22,940 nucleotides of DNA, from positions 1 through 22,940 of the forward strand of contig JAAYYE010000018.1 in the NCBI GenBank assembly GCA_012515515.1, in the 5' to 3' direction. Within the stretch, counting starts at the first letter, position 1. The number at the start of each line of letters is the position of its first letter. Positions 13,801 to 22,283 of the stretch are shown here, piece after piece. The notes below the pieces were generated by a model, which did not search any database, was not told the origin of the DNA, and was given only the letters and a program-made list of their open reading frames with translations. Made by a program: the position numbers and the translations under genes. Source of the DNA: Minisyncoccota bacterium. GTDB lineage: Bacteria > Patescibacteria > Microgenomatia > UBA1400 > PJMF01.

Positions 13801-14436
13801 TTAATTAGTTAAATTACTCGATTCTTCTAAAAATTGTTGAATAGCTTGAATAATTTTGGGCTCCTGTAAAAACAGTTTAAACCAAGGCGTCAATACTAAA
13901 CCAGAAATTTGCTGATTTTCTTTTAATTCTGACCAATTAAGCCAGCGCACTTCACTCACTTCTGCTAGGTTGAATTCTATTATTAAGTCTTTAAGTCCTG
14001 ATTCAGCAATTTGCTGCTCATCTAAAAAAAGAGCAAAAATATGATCTATTTCTCGCTCGCTGTACTTGTGATTACAAGCAACATGATACTTGAATACAAA
14101 TATTTCTTTTAATTGCTGTTGAATGTTCTTGGGGAAATTAATCCCCAACTCTTGACGCAAGCGTCTCCATAAGCACTGTTGATGAGTCTCACCTTCAGCC
14201 ACATTGCCACAGACCGTATTGGCCCATTGCTCAGCACCAACTATTTTTTGCTGACTGCGCTTTTGCATTAATAATTCAATGTCGCCTTGTTGATTTTTTT
14301 TGAATAAAAATAAAGAAATTGCCTGATGAAGCAATGCTTCTCCCGAATGAGCCTCATATTTATCGGCACTAGCAATAATTTCATCATTATCATTGACCAA
14401 ATTAACTCGATCATAATTCACTGCGTTCTTCATCAT
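13801..14436 (-). CDS. idi: Isopentenyl-diphosphate isomerase-like Nudix protein (type 1)
   Basis: Type 1 IDI interconverts IPP and DMAPP. With ATG 14436 the protein has 211 residues. The alignment with E. coli Idi can be followed by eye: KYEAHSGEALLHQAI carries the metal histidines H30 and H37, WANTVCG carries the active-site cysteine C76, and YSEREIDHIFAL carries the paired glutamates E127 and E129. The Nudix-like helix (CLWRRLRQELGI) is also present. The third metal histidine, in CGH, is asparagine here (N78). This may mean altered metal binding or a related Nudix hydrolase; the gene symbol is therefore provisional. Co-transcription with uppS supports isoprenoid metabolism. The start is set by a leaderless promoter. 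Confidence 0.75.
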   Translation of the reverse strand: MMKNAVNYDRVNLVNDNDEIIASADKYEAHSGEALLHQAISLFLFKKNQQGDIELLMQKRSQQKIVGAEQWANTVCGNVAEGETHQQCLWRRLRQELGINFPKNIQQQLKEIFVFKYHVACNHKYSEREIDHIFALFLDEQQIAESGLKDLIIEFNLAEVSEVRWLNWSELKENQQISGLVLTPWFKLFLQEPKIIQAIQQFLEESSNLTN

Positions 14437-14443
14437 CTTTAGT

Positions 14444-14452
14444 ATTTTAACA
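14444..14452 (-). promoter_or_regulatory. Extended -10 promoter of idi-uppS (leaderless)
   Basis: TGtTAAAAT on the minus strand gives +1 near 14437, one base before ATG 14436. It is identical to the pth -10. No clear -35. Confidence 0.5.
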
Positions 14453-14496
14453 GACAAGTAGCAAAAACTGCTCTGCTAGAGTCGCACCAGCTTCAA

Positions 14497-14505
14497 TGCT
14501 ATAAT
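14497..14505 (+). promoter_or_regulatory. Extended -10 promoter of valS (near-leaderless)
   Basis: TGcTATAAT (hexamer 14500-14505) puts +1 near 14512, 3 nt before ATG 14515. The -35 is weak. No T-box-like leader can exist with so short a 5' end. Confidence 0.55.
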
Positions 14506-14514
14506 TAAAGGTTC

Positions 14515-16842
14515 ATGGATAAACACTACCAAGCACAAGAAAATGAGCAAGAAATCTATCAGCTTTGGCAAAAAGCTGATGCTTTTAATCCAGACAGCGA
14601 AGTCAACCAAAAGCTAAAAAATAATGATTTACCAAGCTTTTCTATTATAATGCCTCCGCCAAATGCTAACGATCCCCTACACCTTGGGCACGCTTGTTTT
14701 ATCACTTTGGAAGACATCTTAATTCGTCACGCACGAATGAAAGGCCACGACACTCTTTGGCTGCCTGGAGCAGATCACGCTGGAATCGAAACTCAATTTG
14801 TCTTTGAAAAAAAACTTAAAAAAGAAGGAAAAAGTCGTTTTCAATTTGATCGGCAAGATTTATATCAAATGATCTGGGATTACGTGGCAGAAAATAGCCA
14901 AACTGCCATTCGCCAAAGCAAACAGCTGGGCGCTAGTGCCGATTGGAGTCGTTTCAAATTTACCCTAGATGAAGATATCGTTAATAGTGTTTTGGCTAAT
15001 TTTGCAAAAATGATTAATGATGGATTGATTTATCGCGCTAATCGCTTGGTAAATTATTGTCCAAAATGTGGCACTAGTTTTAGTAATTTAGAAGTCGATC
15101 ATCAAGACGAACTAGGCGCTCTTTATTATTTAAAATACGGGCCAATTACTATTGCTACCACCAGACCTGAAACTATTTTCGCTGATGTGGCTATTGCCGT
15201 TCACCCTCAAGATAAAAGATATCAAAAATATCACGGGCAAATCATTGAATATCAAGGTTTGCTGGGTTTGGTTAAACTTAAAGTTATCGCTGATGACTTT
15301 GTTGATCCGGAGTTTGGCACTGGTGCGGTCAAAATCACCCCTTTTCACGATTTTAATGATTTTGCTTTTTGGCAGAGACATCAAGCAGAACTAGAATCAG
15401 CTGTGGCAAAAAATGAGCTGGGCTACGTGGACTTGAAAGAATCACTTATCAAAGAAAAGGAGCTGAGTGAAGAAGAAGTAAAATCACCAGCAATCGCTAT
15501 AGATTTTAGCGGTAAATTAACCAAATTTACTGGTAAATACGCTGGAATCAAAGCTCTAATTGCCAGAGAAGCAATCGTCAAAGATTTGCAAGAAGACAAT
15601 CTCATCGAGAAAATTGATAATAATTATCAACATGCCGTCACTAAATGTTATCGCTGTAATAGTAACATCGAACCTCTGGCTCTTCCCCAGTTTTACGTCA
15701 AAGTGGCTCCACTCACTCAAGCAGTTTTAGAAAAAATAGACAATAAAGCACTAACTGTTCATGGCGCTGGTTACGACAAAATCCTCAAACATTGGTTAAA
15801 AAATTTAGAAGACTGGAATATTAGCCGACAAATTGTCTGGGGTATTCGTTTGCCCGTCTGGTACGACATTGAACAAAATCCTAATTTAAGAATTAGCTTT
15901 ATAGATAAAAATCAAGAAAGAGTAACTGGGCTAATCGCTGAGCTAATAAAAAAATACAGCTTCCAAGAAATTGAGTCCGGCCTACAAAGCTTAAGCGCCC
16001 CAATTAATGCTCAATTTATCGTGAATAAAAATAAACCAGATGAGAATAAGCAGTTTTTACAAGAAACCGACACTTTTGACACTTGGTTTTCTTCAAGTCA
16101 GTGGCCAGTTATTACTCTACAAAATAATCAAAAAAGTGACTTTGAGCGCTTCTACCCCACTACTGTTATGGAAACTGCCTACGATATTCTAGTTTTTTGG
16201 GTGATGCGGATGCTGATGATGGGCCTTTATCTCACCAAAGAACTGCCTTTTAAGAAAATTTACCTGCACGGGCTCATTAGAGATGCTAAAGGTCAAAAAA
16301 TGAGCAAGAGTAAGGGAAATGTGGTTAATCCACTAGAAATAGGCGAAAAATACGGCACTGACGCGCTTAGAATGGCCATTGTCATCCGATCCACTGCCGG
16401 TTTAGACAAAAGTATTAGTGAGGCAGATTTTAAGGCTATGCGCAACCTCAACAACAAGCTGTGGAACGCTGCTCGCTTTATTCTGTTGCAAATAAAACAA
16501 GATTCTCAAGCCAAGGTGGAAGTAAAAAAATTAGACAAAGAATTTACTAAAAAATTACAAGAAATTGTGTCCACCGTTAGTCGCAATCTCGACCAACTAC
16601 AAATTGGTTTAGCAGCAGATACTCTGCACAATGAATTTTGGCACTGGTTTTGTGATCAATGCATAGAAGAATCAAAAAAAGACCTGATAAGTCAAGAAAA
16701 ATTGCTTGAGGGTTTAATAGTTTTTTTGAAATTATTTCACCCTTTTATTCCCTTTGTTACAGAAAAAATTTGGCAAATTTTAGTTGCTGAACAGCTAGTC
16801 GACGAGCCCATGCTAATGACTAGCCCCTGGCCCAGATGTTAA
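14515..16842 (+). CDS. valS: Valyl-tRNA synthetase
   Basis: Charges tRNA-Val. Class Ia signatures are complete: PPPNANDPLHLGHA with the HIGH-type HLGH (56-59), ADHAGIETQ, and KMSKSKGNVVNPLE (about 595-608). Two zinc-type pairs are visible, CPKC (182-185) and CYRC (378-381). The editing domain (roughly 200-350, starting ATTRPETIFADVA) includes the threonine-rich motif and FGTGAVKITPFHDFND. Isoleucyl identity is excluded by the N-terminal PPPNA type and zinc knuckle placement. At 775 residues it is shorter than the usual ~880-950. It ends right after the anticodon-binding domain (TSPWPRC), so the C-terminal coiled-coil arm of most bacterial ValRS is missing. The last 7 bases overlap the next gene. 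Confidence 0.95.
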   Translation: MDKHYQAQENEQEIYQLWQKADAFNPDSEVNQKLKNNDLPSFSIIMPPPNANDPLHLGHACFITLEDILIRHARMKGHDTLWLPGADHAGIETQFVFEKKLKKEGKSRFQFDRQDLYQMIWDYVAENSQTAIRQSKQLGASADWSRFKFTLDEDIVNSVLANFAKMINDGLIYRANRLVNYCPKCGTSFSNLEVDHQDELGALYYLKYGPITIATTRPETIFADVAIAVHPQDKRYQKYHGQIIEYQGLLGLVKLKVIADDFVDPEFGTGAVKITPFHDFNDFAFWQRHQAELESAVAKNELGYVDLKESLIKEKELSEEEVKSPAIAIDFSGKLTKFTGKYAGIKALIAREAIVKDLQEDNLIEKIDNNYQHAVTKCYRCNSNIEPLALPQFYVKVAPLTQAVLEKIDNKALTVHGAGYDKILKHWLKNLEDWNISRQIVWGIRLPVWYDIEQNPNLRISFIDKNQERVTGLIAELIKKYSFQEIESGLQSLSAPINAQFIVNKNKPDENKQFLQETDTFDTWFSSSQWPVITLQNNQKSDFERFYPTTVMETAYDILVFWVMRMLMMGLYLTKELPFKKIYLHGLIRDAKGQKMSKSKGNVVNPLEIGEKYGTDALRMAIVIRSTAGLDKSISEADFKAMRNLNNKLWNAARFILLQIKQDSQAKVEVKKLDKEFTKKLQEIVSTVSRNLDQLQIGLAADTLHNEFWHWFCDQCIEESKKDLISQEKLLEGLIVFLKLFHPFIPFVTEKIWQILVAEQLVDEPMLMTSPWPRC

Positions 16843-17261
16843 AAAAAATCAAAAATTTTATTTTATTGGCTATATTGATTATCCGCCTGCTGACTAGCTT
16901 GCTTATTTTTGGCACTCAATTTCTCTTGTTAAAACTCAATAAAAAGAGAGCTTTAACTCCCCTATTATTGCTTGTTTTTTTAATTCTTTGTCTAATTAAT
17001 TGGCAATTATGGCAAAAAAAGAAAAACCCCATAATTCAACTAAAACCAGCTCTTAGTCAAAATTCTGGTGAGATTTTGTTTGCGCTTGATCAACAGGAAA
17101 TTCAAAGTTTAAAAAATTTTTACTATGATTTAGAAAATAGACAAAAAAACAATCGAGATGTCTTATTTAATTTAGGCAAATTACTAGAATTAGACGATCA
17201 AGATTTAGCTGGAGAAAAATTTAGACAGTCTTGGGAACTCGATCCAAATTATCTGAGGTAA
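16836..17261 (+). CDS. Small membrane protein with a C-terminal TPR-like segment
   Basis: 141 residues, family not recognised. Two hydrophobic segments (about 7-33 and 41-58) flank a basic KLNKKRA turn. A K-rich patch follows, then a soluble C-terminal part of about 75 residues. Its end (DVLFNLGKLLELDDQDLAGE, then FRQSWELDPNY) resembles one tetratricopeptide-repeat unit with the usual LG, A and DPNY positions. The ATG overlaps the valS stop by 7 bp (ATG inside AGATGTTAA), so translation should be coupled. It is probably membrane-anchored with the TPR-like part as a protein-contact site; the side of the membrane is uncertain. Confidence 0.65.
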   Translation: MLKKIKNFILLAILIIRLLTSLLIFGTQFLLLKLNKKRALTPLLLLVFLILCLINWQLWQKKKNPIIQLKPALSQNSGEILFALDQQEIQSLKNFYYDLENRQKNNRDVLFNLGKLLELDDQDLAGEKFRQSWELDPNYLR

Positions 17262-17316
17262 ACTTTAGCTGTCAACTCGCGCTGGTGAACTACACAAATA
17301 TAGGCGTTGATTTTCT

Positions 17317-18012
17317 TTAATCTTCGCTCTTTTCTGACCCCGATCCCTGATCAGTCTCGGCTTTTTCAGCTTCAGCTTTTTCTGAACGCTCTGCTTCGCC
17401 AATTACTTCTGGTTCTACCAGTTCTTCGCTAACTTCTTCCACCTCTTCTTCTGCTTGAGCCTGGACAGATACCAATACTCGCTCGCTAGGATCTTCATCT
17501 TCTGCTAAAACCAGTTGAATTTTTTCTTTATCATAGACTAAATCAGCCAATGAAAAGCTGTCGCCAATAGCCTTTAGATTACTAGTATCAAAAACAAATT
17601 TCTCTGGAAAATCGGTTGGCAAAGCTTCAATTTCCACTTCATCTTGAACTGTAATTAATACTGCATCTACAACATCGAATTCGCCAACAACTTCTACTGG
17701 AATCTTGGCAGTGATTTTTTCTTTTAAGTCAACACCGCGAAAAACCACGTGTTCAAAGTTATTGCCTAAATAATCTTTAGTTACTTGATCAATAAGCGCC
17801 GGAATGGCTTTACTTTCCCCTTCAATACTTAAATAGACAAGTCCGGTCTCCCCAACTTCTTGATAAAGCTTGGTAAAAGCGACTGGATTGATTTCCAAAG
17901 CAATCGAATCCTTTTTTGGAATATAAACGTTAGCTGGTAAAAGACCAAGTCGACGCAGTTGCTTGGCTTTTTTAGCCGAGCGTTTGTTTGCATTAAATTT
18001 AGTTTGTGTCAT
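17317..18012 (-). CDS. rplY: 50S ribosomal protein L25, CTC-like with acidic tail
   Basis: 5S rRNA-binding protein of the large subunit. The 231 residues contain the L25 domain (about 5-92: KRSAKKAKQLRRLGLLPANV, matching the family's LRRxGxxPAVxY start), and the CTC-type beta domain (about 93-185: IPVEVVGE, EIEALPTDFPEKF). The tail of about 45 residues (186-231) is very rich in E, S and A, longer than in most homologues. Preceded by AGGAA 11 nt before ATG and a 49-nt leader, unlike most genes here. It lies after the DUF4012 gene but separated by 212 bp with its own promoter. Confidence 0.92.
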   Translation of the reverse strand: MTQTKFNANKRSAKKAKQLRRLGLLPANVYIPKKDSIALEINPVAFTKLYQEVGETGLVYLSIEGESKAIPALIDQVTKDYLGNNFEHVVFRGVDLKEKITAKIPVEVVGEFDVVDAVLITVQDEVEIEALPTDFPEKFVFDTSNLKAIGDSFSLADLVYDKEKIQLVLAEDEDPSERVLVSVQAQAEEEVEEVSEELVEPEVIGEAERSEKAEAEKAETDQGSGSEKSED

Positions 18013-18053
18013 AAGCAGATTTCCTATTTTTCTCGAAAGTTTCCTTTGACAGG

Positions 18054-18066
18054 GTAAACGGTTTAC
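18054..18066. promoter_or_regulatory. Perfect inverted repeat GTAAAC-G-GTTTAC at the L25 start site (operator-like)
   Basis: Two 6-bp arms around one G. It covers the predicted +1 (about 18061) of the L25 promoter, a position typical for a repressor operator, or it may fold in the leader RNA. No binding protein can be named. Confidence 0.45.
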
Positions 18067-18067
18067 T

Positions 18068-18098
18068 ATTCTACCACATAGCTCGCAAAATCTCTCAA
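18068..18098 (-). promoter_or_regulatory. Promoter of the L25 gene
   Basis: On the minus strand TTGAGA (18098-18093), a 19-bp spacer, and an extended -10 TGgTAGAAT (hexamer 18073-18068). It gives a leader of about 49 nt with AGGAA. The spacer is long, offset by the TG extension. The rest of the 18099-18224 gap shows only A/T-rich sequence and no gene. Confidence 0.4.
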
Positions 18099-18224
18099 AT
18101 GATTTACCCGAAATTCAGCGAACGAAATAGATCAATTAAATTTGATTTTTAATAAAAAAATAATGATGATAAAGAGCTATAAGTCGCTATATTTACAGAA
18201 AAAAGGCCATTTTATCACGTGAAA

Positions 18225-21200
18225 TTAAAAGGCAACGGCAAAGAGGAAATTATCCAGATTATTATTTACAAAGCTAATTTCTTTATTGTCATATGTTGCT
18301 TGAGGGGCAATCAACTTAGCTTGAAAACTTTCCGCAAATAAAACCTTGTAATTACTTGTTTTATTAAAGACGCCTGCTTGCTTCTGATCTAAGAACACAT
18401 AGGAAAATGGTGCTGTTAGTTGGTGTGGTATTAAATAAATTATTTCCAATTCTCCAGTCGAAAGAATTGGCACTGCGAACCTATAAGACAACACCAACCT
18501 GTTATTTTCCTCGAATAAATTATAGTTGCTAGAGGGGAGCGCTGTTCCATTGAAACTAATTTTTTCTAAATTAGCATTTTTTGGCAAATAAAATTTTAAA
18601 TAACTTTGATAATTGCCTTCAGGCCAGTAGTTTTGCCGACTCAAATTATTAAATTTAATCACCCGCTTGTGTCTAATAAATTTATCGCTTATCCCAATAC
18701 TATGATTAATTTCTTGAGTAATCAGACGATTAACCTTATTTAAACCGACATTATTTTCCAACTGATAAATTCCATCAGTAAAACACTGCTCAGAGTTATT
18801 ACTAAAGTCGCTTGGACAAGGTGTATCCAAAATTCCACCAGACCACAGGTTTTTTTGTAGAATGCTTGCTAGCTGTTCATCTCTGCTAGTGATTAAAGTC
18901 TCTCGAGTTTCCAAGCTTGAAACAAACTCTGCAAATACTTGCTCAAATTCAGTAGCTGACATGGCTAACAATCGATCAGTTAGCTCCTGACTGAATTTGC
19001 CAAAATCAAAATTTTCTTGTCTTAATAACTCTTCAAAAAAGTTGTTTTCATTTACGGAAACATTATTTATCACGATAGGGTAGAGTGGTTTAGCAATCTC
19101 AGCCAAACTCTTACTATTTATACCGATAATTAAATCAGGAGTTAAACTTAAACTTTGCTCGATAAACCAAGCTATATCTGTTCCAGCATCAACAAAATTA
19201 ACCGGCCAATTAGCATCTCTTAGTTGTAGTTTCTCCGCAAGCAACAATTGCTTAATTTCATCATCAGCAACTCGGTCGCCATAAATTCTTTGGTCGAGAG
19301 CGGGTACATCATAAACTTGCCAATTTAACAAACGACTATTTTCAAAACTTAAAGTAATCGCTGAAACTAAAAAGCCACCACTAGAGCGCAACTCATTACT
19401 GTCCTGAACCAAGAACACAATGTTGCTGCGCGCCGGACTAAGAATAAGCTGGCTTAAAGCTTCTAAAAAGACCTGCGCTCGCTGCTGAATTTTTATTTTT
19501 TTAAGCAACTGAGCTTGATAAGTTGAGATTATTTTAGCCTTGTTTTCAGACAAAATATCTAAATTAAGTTGCTCTAGCTGGTTATACAACACTTGCTGTT
19601 GTTGAGAATGTTCCTTGCTTTTATTTAAGAAAATTGACCAGAATTCTTCTGGGTCACCATCGCTTCTTAAAACTTCCTGATACAGATTATATGAATCAGT
19701 CCTTAAATCATTGGCAAGTTTCTGTTCTTGAGATATTTCATTAAAAATTTGCCAATAATTTAGTGGGGTAGAGAGGATGTCGCGACCAATAATTTTTTGA
19801 TAATTGTCTAATTGCCATTTAAAAAAACTAGTTTTCCTCTGGCTCACGGCAAAACTCTCCTCAAAAGATTGAGCTTCTTGTTTTTCCATAAATGACAGCA
19901 AATTATTTTCAAAGTTTTTCTGTGACAAATAAAAACTTGCAAATAAAATAAGAATTAAGCTACCAAAACTTGCCAAAATTATTCCAACATAAAAGGAGAG
20001 GCGACGAAATTTGCTTTTTTTAACAATTTTATGCGCACCCTTAAGATTTTTGTTAAAACGATCATCTTGGCGCTCTCTTTGTTCACTGCGAAAAATGTCT
20101 TGTAGTTTTTTATCAATATCGATTGATTTATCAATCTTTTTTTTAACTACTTTGTTTTCATTGTTTTTAACGGCGGGCTTTTCTTCAACAAAATTATTGG
20201 TTTCTGGTAATTTTTTTTGCTCTTCCACGTTATTGTTAAGCGGGGGAGCTGTTTCTTCACTCGCTTGTGTTTTTAGCTCACCCACTTGTGTTTTTATTTT
20301 GTCTTTTACGGGCTCTGGCTCGCTTACTTTCGGCGTTTTAACTTCGTCCCGGCTAGTTCTTTGTGGGGAACTGTTGTTGGCAGTTTTTTGAGCCTGAATT
20401 GTCATTAAATCCTGAGAAAGATGTTTTAACTCTGTGTTTAGCGATATGGGCAAACGACGGATTTTTTGATCCAGGATTTTGTTGACAAACTCATCAGGAT
20501 AATACATTTTAATAAAATCAGCTAAAAGAGCCTCGTTCTCTTGTTTTTTTACAAAAAGCTGCGCAATGCTAAATTTTTCCAGAAAATAGCGATCACAAAG
20601 ATCACGCGCTTTTTCTAAAAAATTCGCCGCCGCTTCTTTCTGACCCCTTAACAACACCCTTCCTCCAGACTTAGCTTGAAAAAATATTTTCTCAAAATGT
20701 TTAAAAAAACCATCCTTGCTTTGCCAATAACACCGACCTTGACTGTTTAAAAGCAAATGCTGTTCAAAAAGGGAAAAATATAAATTAAATTTCAGGCTAA
20801 AATCAAAATCTAAATCAACATAATCTTCCAACAAACAAAATTGCGCCAAAGGAAAACTTTTTAGGGCCTCGTTTAAAAAGCTATTTTGCCTAGTCCAAAA
20901 CAGTTTAAAACTATCTAGCCCTAGATCAATAACATTAGTCGGGCTTGAGTAATTAATTAAGAAAGAGGTTGGCAAAACTTGACCTTCTTGAACAAAACTT
21001 TCCTCAATCGCTTGAGCTACCCTTAATAAAAAATCGGGGTTTTCTGCAAAATTAGGCTTAAAACCGGTGACAACTAGTAATTTATAAGCCGCCACTTGTC
21101 TTATTGCCTGGTATTCGGCAAGGGCTTGTTCTGGCTCGAGAAATGACTTTGAAAATAAGAGCTTAACACCCAAATTGTTGTTTTCAAAAAAACCTATTAA

Positions 21201-21296
21201 TTGTCTGGTGAAAGCGTTTTCTTCCTCAAGCAACAACAACACCGTCGGTTGCACTTCGGAAACTTCAGTGGTTAACTGTTTTTTTTGGCCAAACAT
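18225..21296 (-). CDS. Large DUF4012 surface protein with extra N-terminal domain
   Basis: 1023 residues. Residues about 1-300 form a soluble domain with alternating strands and helices (PTVLLLLEEENAFTRQLIGF, YKLLVVTGF), vaguely Rossmann/SDR-like but without a glycine-rich nucleotide loop. Residues 302-425 are a charged, low-complexity linker (K, E, P, N, T). One TM helix sits at about 433-458. The rest (460-1023) is extracellular and matches DUF4012, with NELRSSGGF (634-642) and RDANWPVNF (693-701) as hallmarks. DUF4012 proteins are frequent in CPR genomes, with no proven function. The single-TM, N-in layout would place the first domain in the cytoplasm. The cysteine pair DTPCPSD/EQCFTDG could be a disulfide outside. 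Confidence 0.8.
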   Translation of the reverse strand: MFGQKKQLTTEVSEVQPTVLLLLEEENAFTRQLIGFFENNNLGVKLLFSKSFLEPEQALAEYQAIRQVAAYKLLVVTGFKPNFAENPDFLLRVAQAIEESFVQEGQVLPTSFLINYSSPTNVIDLGLDSFKLFWTRQNSFLNEALKSFPLAQFCLLEDYVDLDFDFSLKFNLYFSLFEQHLLLNSQGRCYWQSKDGFFKHFEKIFFQAKSGGRVLLRGQKEAAANFLEKARDLCDRYFLEKFSIAQLFVKKQENEALLADFIKMYYPDEFVNKILDQKIRRLPISLNTELKHLSQDLMTIQAQKTANNSSPQRTSRDEVKTPKVSEPEPVKDKIKTQVGELKTQASEETAPPLNNNVEEQKKLPETNNFVEEKPAVKNNENKVVKKKIDKSIDIDKKLQDIFRSEQRERQDDRFNKNLKGAHKIVKKSKFRRLSFYVGIILASFGSLILILFASFYLSQKNFENNLLSFMEKQEAQSFEESFAVSQRKTSFFKWQLDNYQKIIGRDILSTPLNYWQIFNEISQEQKLANDLRTDSYNLYQEVLRSDGDPEEFWSIFLNKSKEHSQQQQVLYNQLEQLNLDILSENKAKIISTYQAQLLKKIKIQQRAQVFLEALSQLILSPARSNIVFLVQDSNELRSSGGFLVSAITLSFENSRLLNWQVYDVPALDQRIYGDRVADDEIKQLLLAEKLQLRDANWPVNFVDAGTDIAWFIEQSLSLTPDLIIGINSKSLAEIAKPLYPIVINNVSVNENNFFEELLRQENFDFGKFSQELTDRLLAMSATEFEQVFAEFVSSLETRETLITSRDEQLASILQKNLWSGGILDTPCPSDFSNNSEQCFTDGIYQLENNVGLNKVNRLITQEINHSIGISDKFIRHKRVIKFNNLSRQNYWPEGNYQSYLKFYLPKNANLEKISFNGTALPSSNYNLFEENNRLVLSYRFAVPILSTGELEIIYLIPHQLTAPFSYVFLDQKQAGVFNKTSNYKVLFAESFQAKLIAPQATYDNKEISFVNNNLDNFLFAVAF

Positions 21297-21307
21297 TATC
21301 TAGCTTC

Positions 21308-21337
21308 ATTGTAAATTAAAGCCAGGACAATTAACAA
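21308..21337 (-). promoter_or_regulatory. Promoter of the DUF4012 gene
   Basis: On the minus strand TTGTTA (21337-21332, in the end of the RNase HI gene), an 18-bp spacer, and TACAAT (21313-21308). Position +1 falls near 21301, 5 nt before ATG 21296. Confidence 0.4.
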
Positions 21338-21759
21338 GCTCGATCCATTGCCTCGTTTGCCAAATAGTCTGCGCTTTGATTTTTTTCTCTCAACAAATGA
21401 TTGATTTTAATCGAGTAGGGTAGGGTGCTCAGATTTTTCCAAGCGCTGTCCGCCAAACTCTTCAACTCAGCTTTTTTAATTTTCCAACGGCGATTGATTT
21501 GTTCGACCACTAATTTTGAATCTAGATAAAACTCAACGCCACTAATTAACCCAGGATTTTTAATTTCATATTGCATTAAATAATCGAGCGCCATTAAAAA
21601 AGCCAAATATTCTGCCTCATTATTGGTTTTAGTGCCCAAAAAGCGTGATTCTCGATAAAATTCTTGGCCAGAGGCGTCTTCCATATATACTCCCGCACCT
21701 GCCAAGCCAGGATTCCCTCTAGAACCGCCGTCAGTGAAGACTTTTATGTTTTTTTTCAT
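21331..21759 (-). CDS. rnhA: Ribonuclease HI
   Basis: Cuts the RNA strand of RNA-DNA hybrids (primers, R-loops). The 142-residue protein carries all four acidic catalytic residues: D10 in FTDGGSRGNPG, E49 in NNEAEY, D79 in YLDSKLVV, and D130 in NQSADYLAN. The histidine of the E. coli flexible loop (H124) is matched by R/E-rich LLREKN, so that accessory base is absent. A basic helix (NRRWKIKKAELK) corresponds to the substrate-binding protrusion. It lies between khpB and the DUF4012 gene on the same strand. Confidence 0.92.
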   Translation of the reverse strand: MKKNIKVFTDGGSRGNPGLAGAGVYMEDASGQEFYRESRFLGTKTNNEAEYLAFLMALDYLMQYEIKNPGLISGVEFYLDSKLVVEQINRRWKIKKAELKSLADSAWKNLSTLPYSIKINHLLREKNQSADYLANEAMDRAC

Positions 21760-21805
21760 AACCCTCTGATTATTAACGCATAATTAGCGCATTATTCTCG
21801 CAAGC

Positions 21806-22264
21806 TCAAGCATTTTTCAGCTCTACAATTAGCACTCGACCCAAATCTCTATCTTCGGAATGACTATATAAATCTTTAAATTCTGGGTTTTCCGCTATCA
21901 ACTCATGAACTAAGTGTCTTTCGTAGGAATTTAAATAGCGAAATTCACTGGGCCTACCAGTTTCTAAAACCCGCTGTGCCAAATCATAAGCCTTTTCTTT
22001 TAAACGATCTTCTTGACGAACCTTATATTGATTAATATCTAATACAATTAGCTTATCTGGATATTCATCTTTAAAACTCAACTTACATAACAACTCAATT
22101 GCCTCGAGCGTTTCGCCTCGATTGCCAATGAGTAGAGCTGTGTCTTTCTCGTCGGTTTGAATACAAACTTGTACTCGTTTTTCTCCTTCCTCAATTTTGA
22201 TTTCAATTTCGCCCTCAAAACCAAGGTGCTCTATAAGCTTGCTTACGTATTCTTCAATTTTCAT
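21806..22264 (-). CDS. khpB: KH-R3H RNA-binding protein KhpB (Jag/SpoIIIJ-associated)
   Basis: 152 residues without the N-terminal Jag_N domain found in Firmicutes. The KH domain covers about 30-95, with the GxxG loop as IGNRGETL. The R3H domain covers about 100-152, with R-x3-H in ERHLVHELIAENPEF. In other bacteria KhpB binds small and messenger RNAs and influences cell elongation. Position 19 nt after yidC is the classic yidC-jag pair, which supports the call and usually lies near rpmH-rnpA and often the origin; those genes would be beyond the right edge. Confidence 0.93.
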   Translation of the reverse strand: MKIEEYVSKLIEHLGFEGEIEIKIEEGEKRVQVCIQTDEKDTALLIGNRGETLEAIELLCKLSFKDEYPDKLIVLDINQYKVRQEDRLKEKAYDLAQRVLETGRPSEFRYLNSYERHLVHELIAENPEFKDLYSHSEDRDLGRVLIVELKNA

Positions 22265-22283
22265 ATAAAATCTTTGGGGTTAT

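Noticed and set aside
18170..18224. Terminator after the DUF4012 gene
   Set aside because: Only a GGCC flanked by A and T runs is present; no stem of useful length followed by a T-tract on the minus strand.
20011..20391. 126-residue S/L-rich plus-strand frame
   Set aside because: It is antisense to the low-complexity linker of the DUF4012 protein; the serine/leucine runs mirror the E/K codons of that linker.
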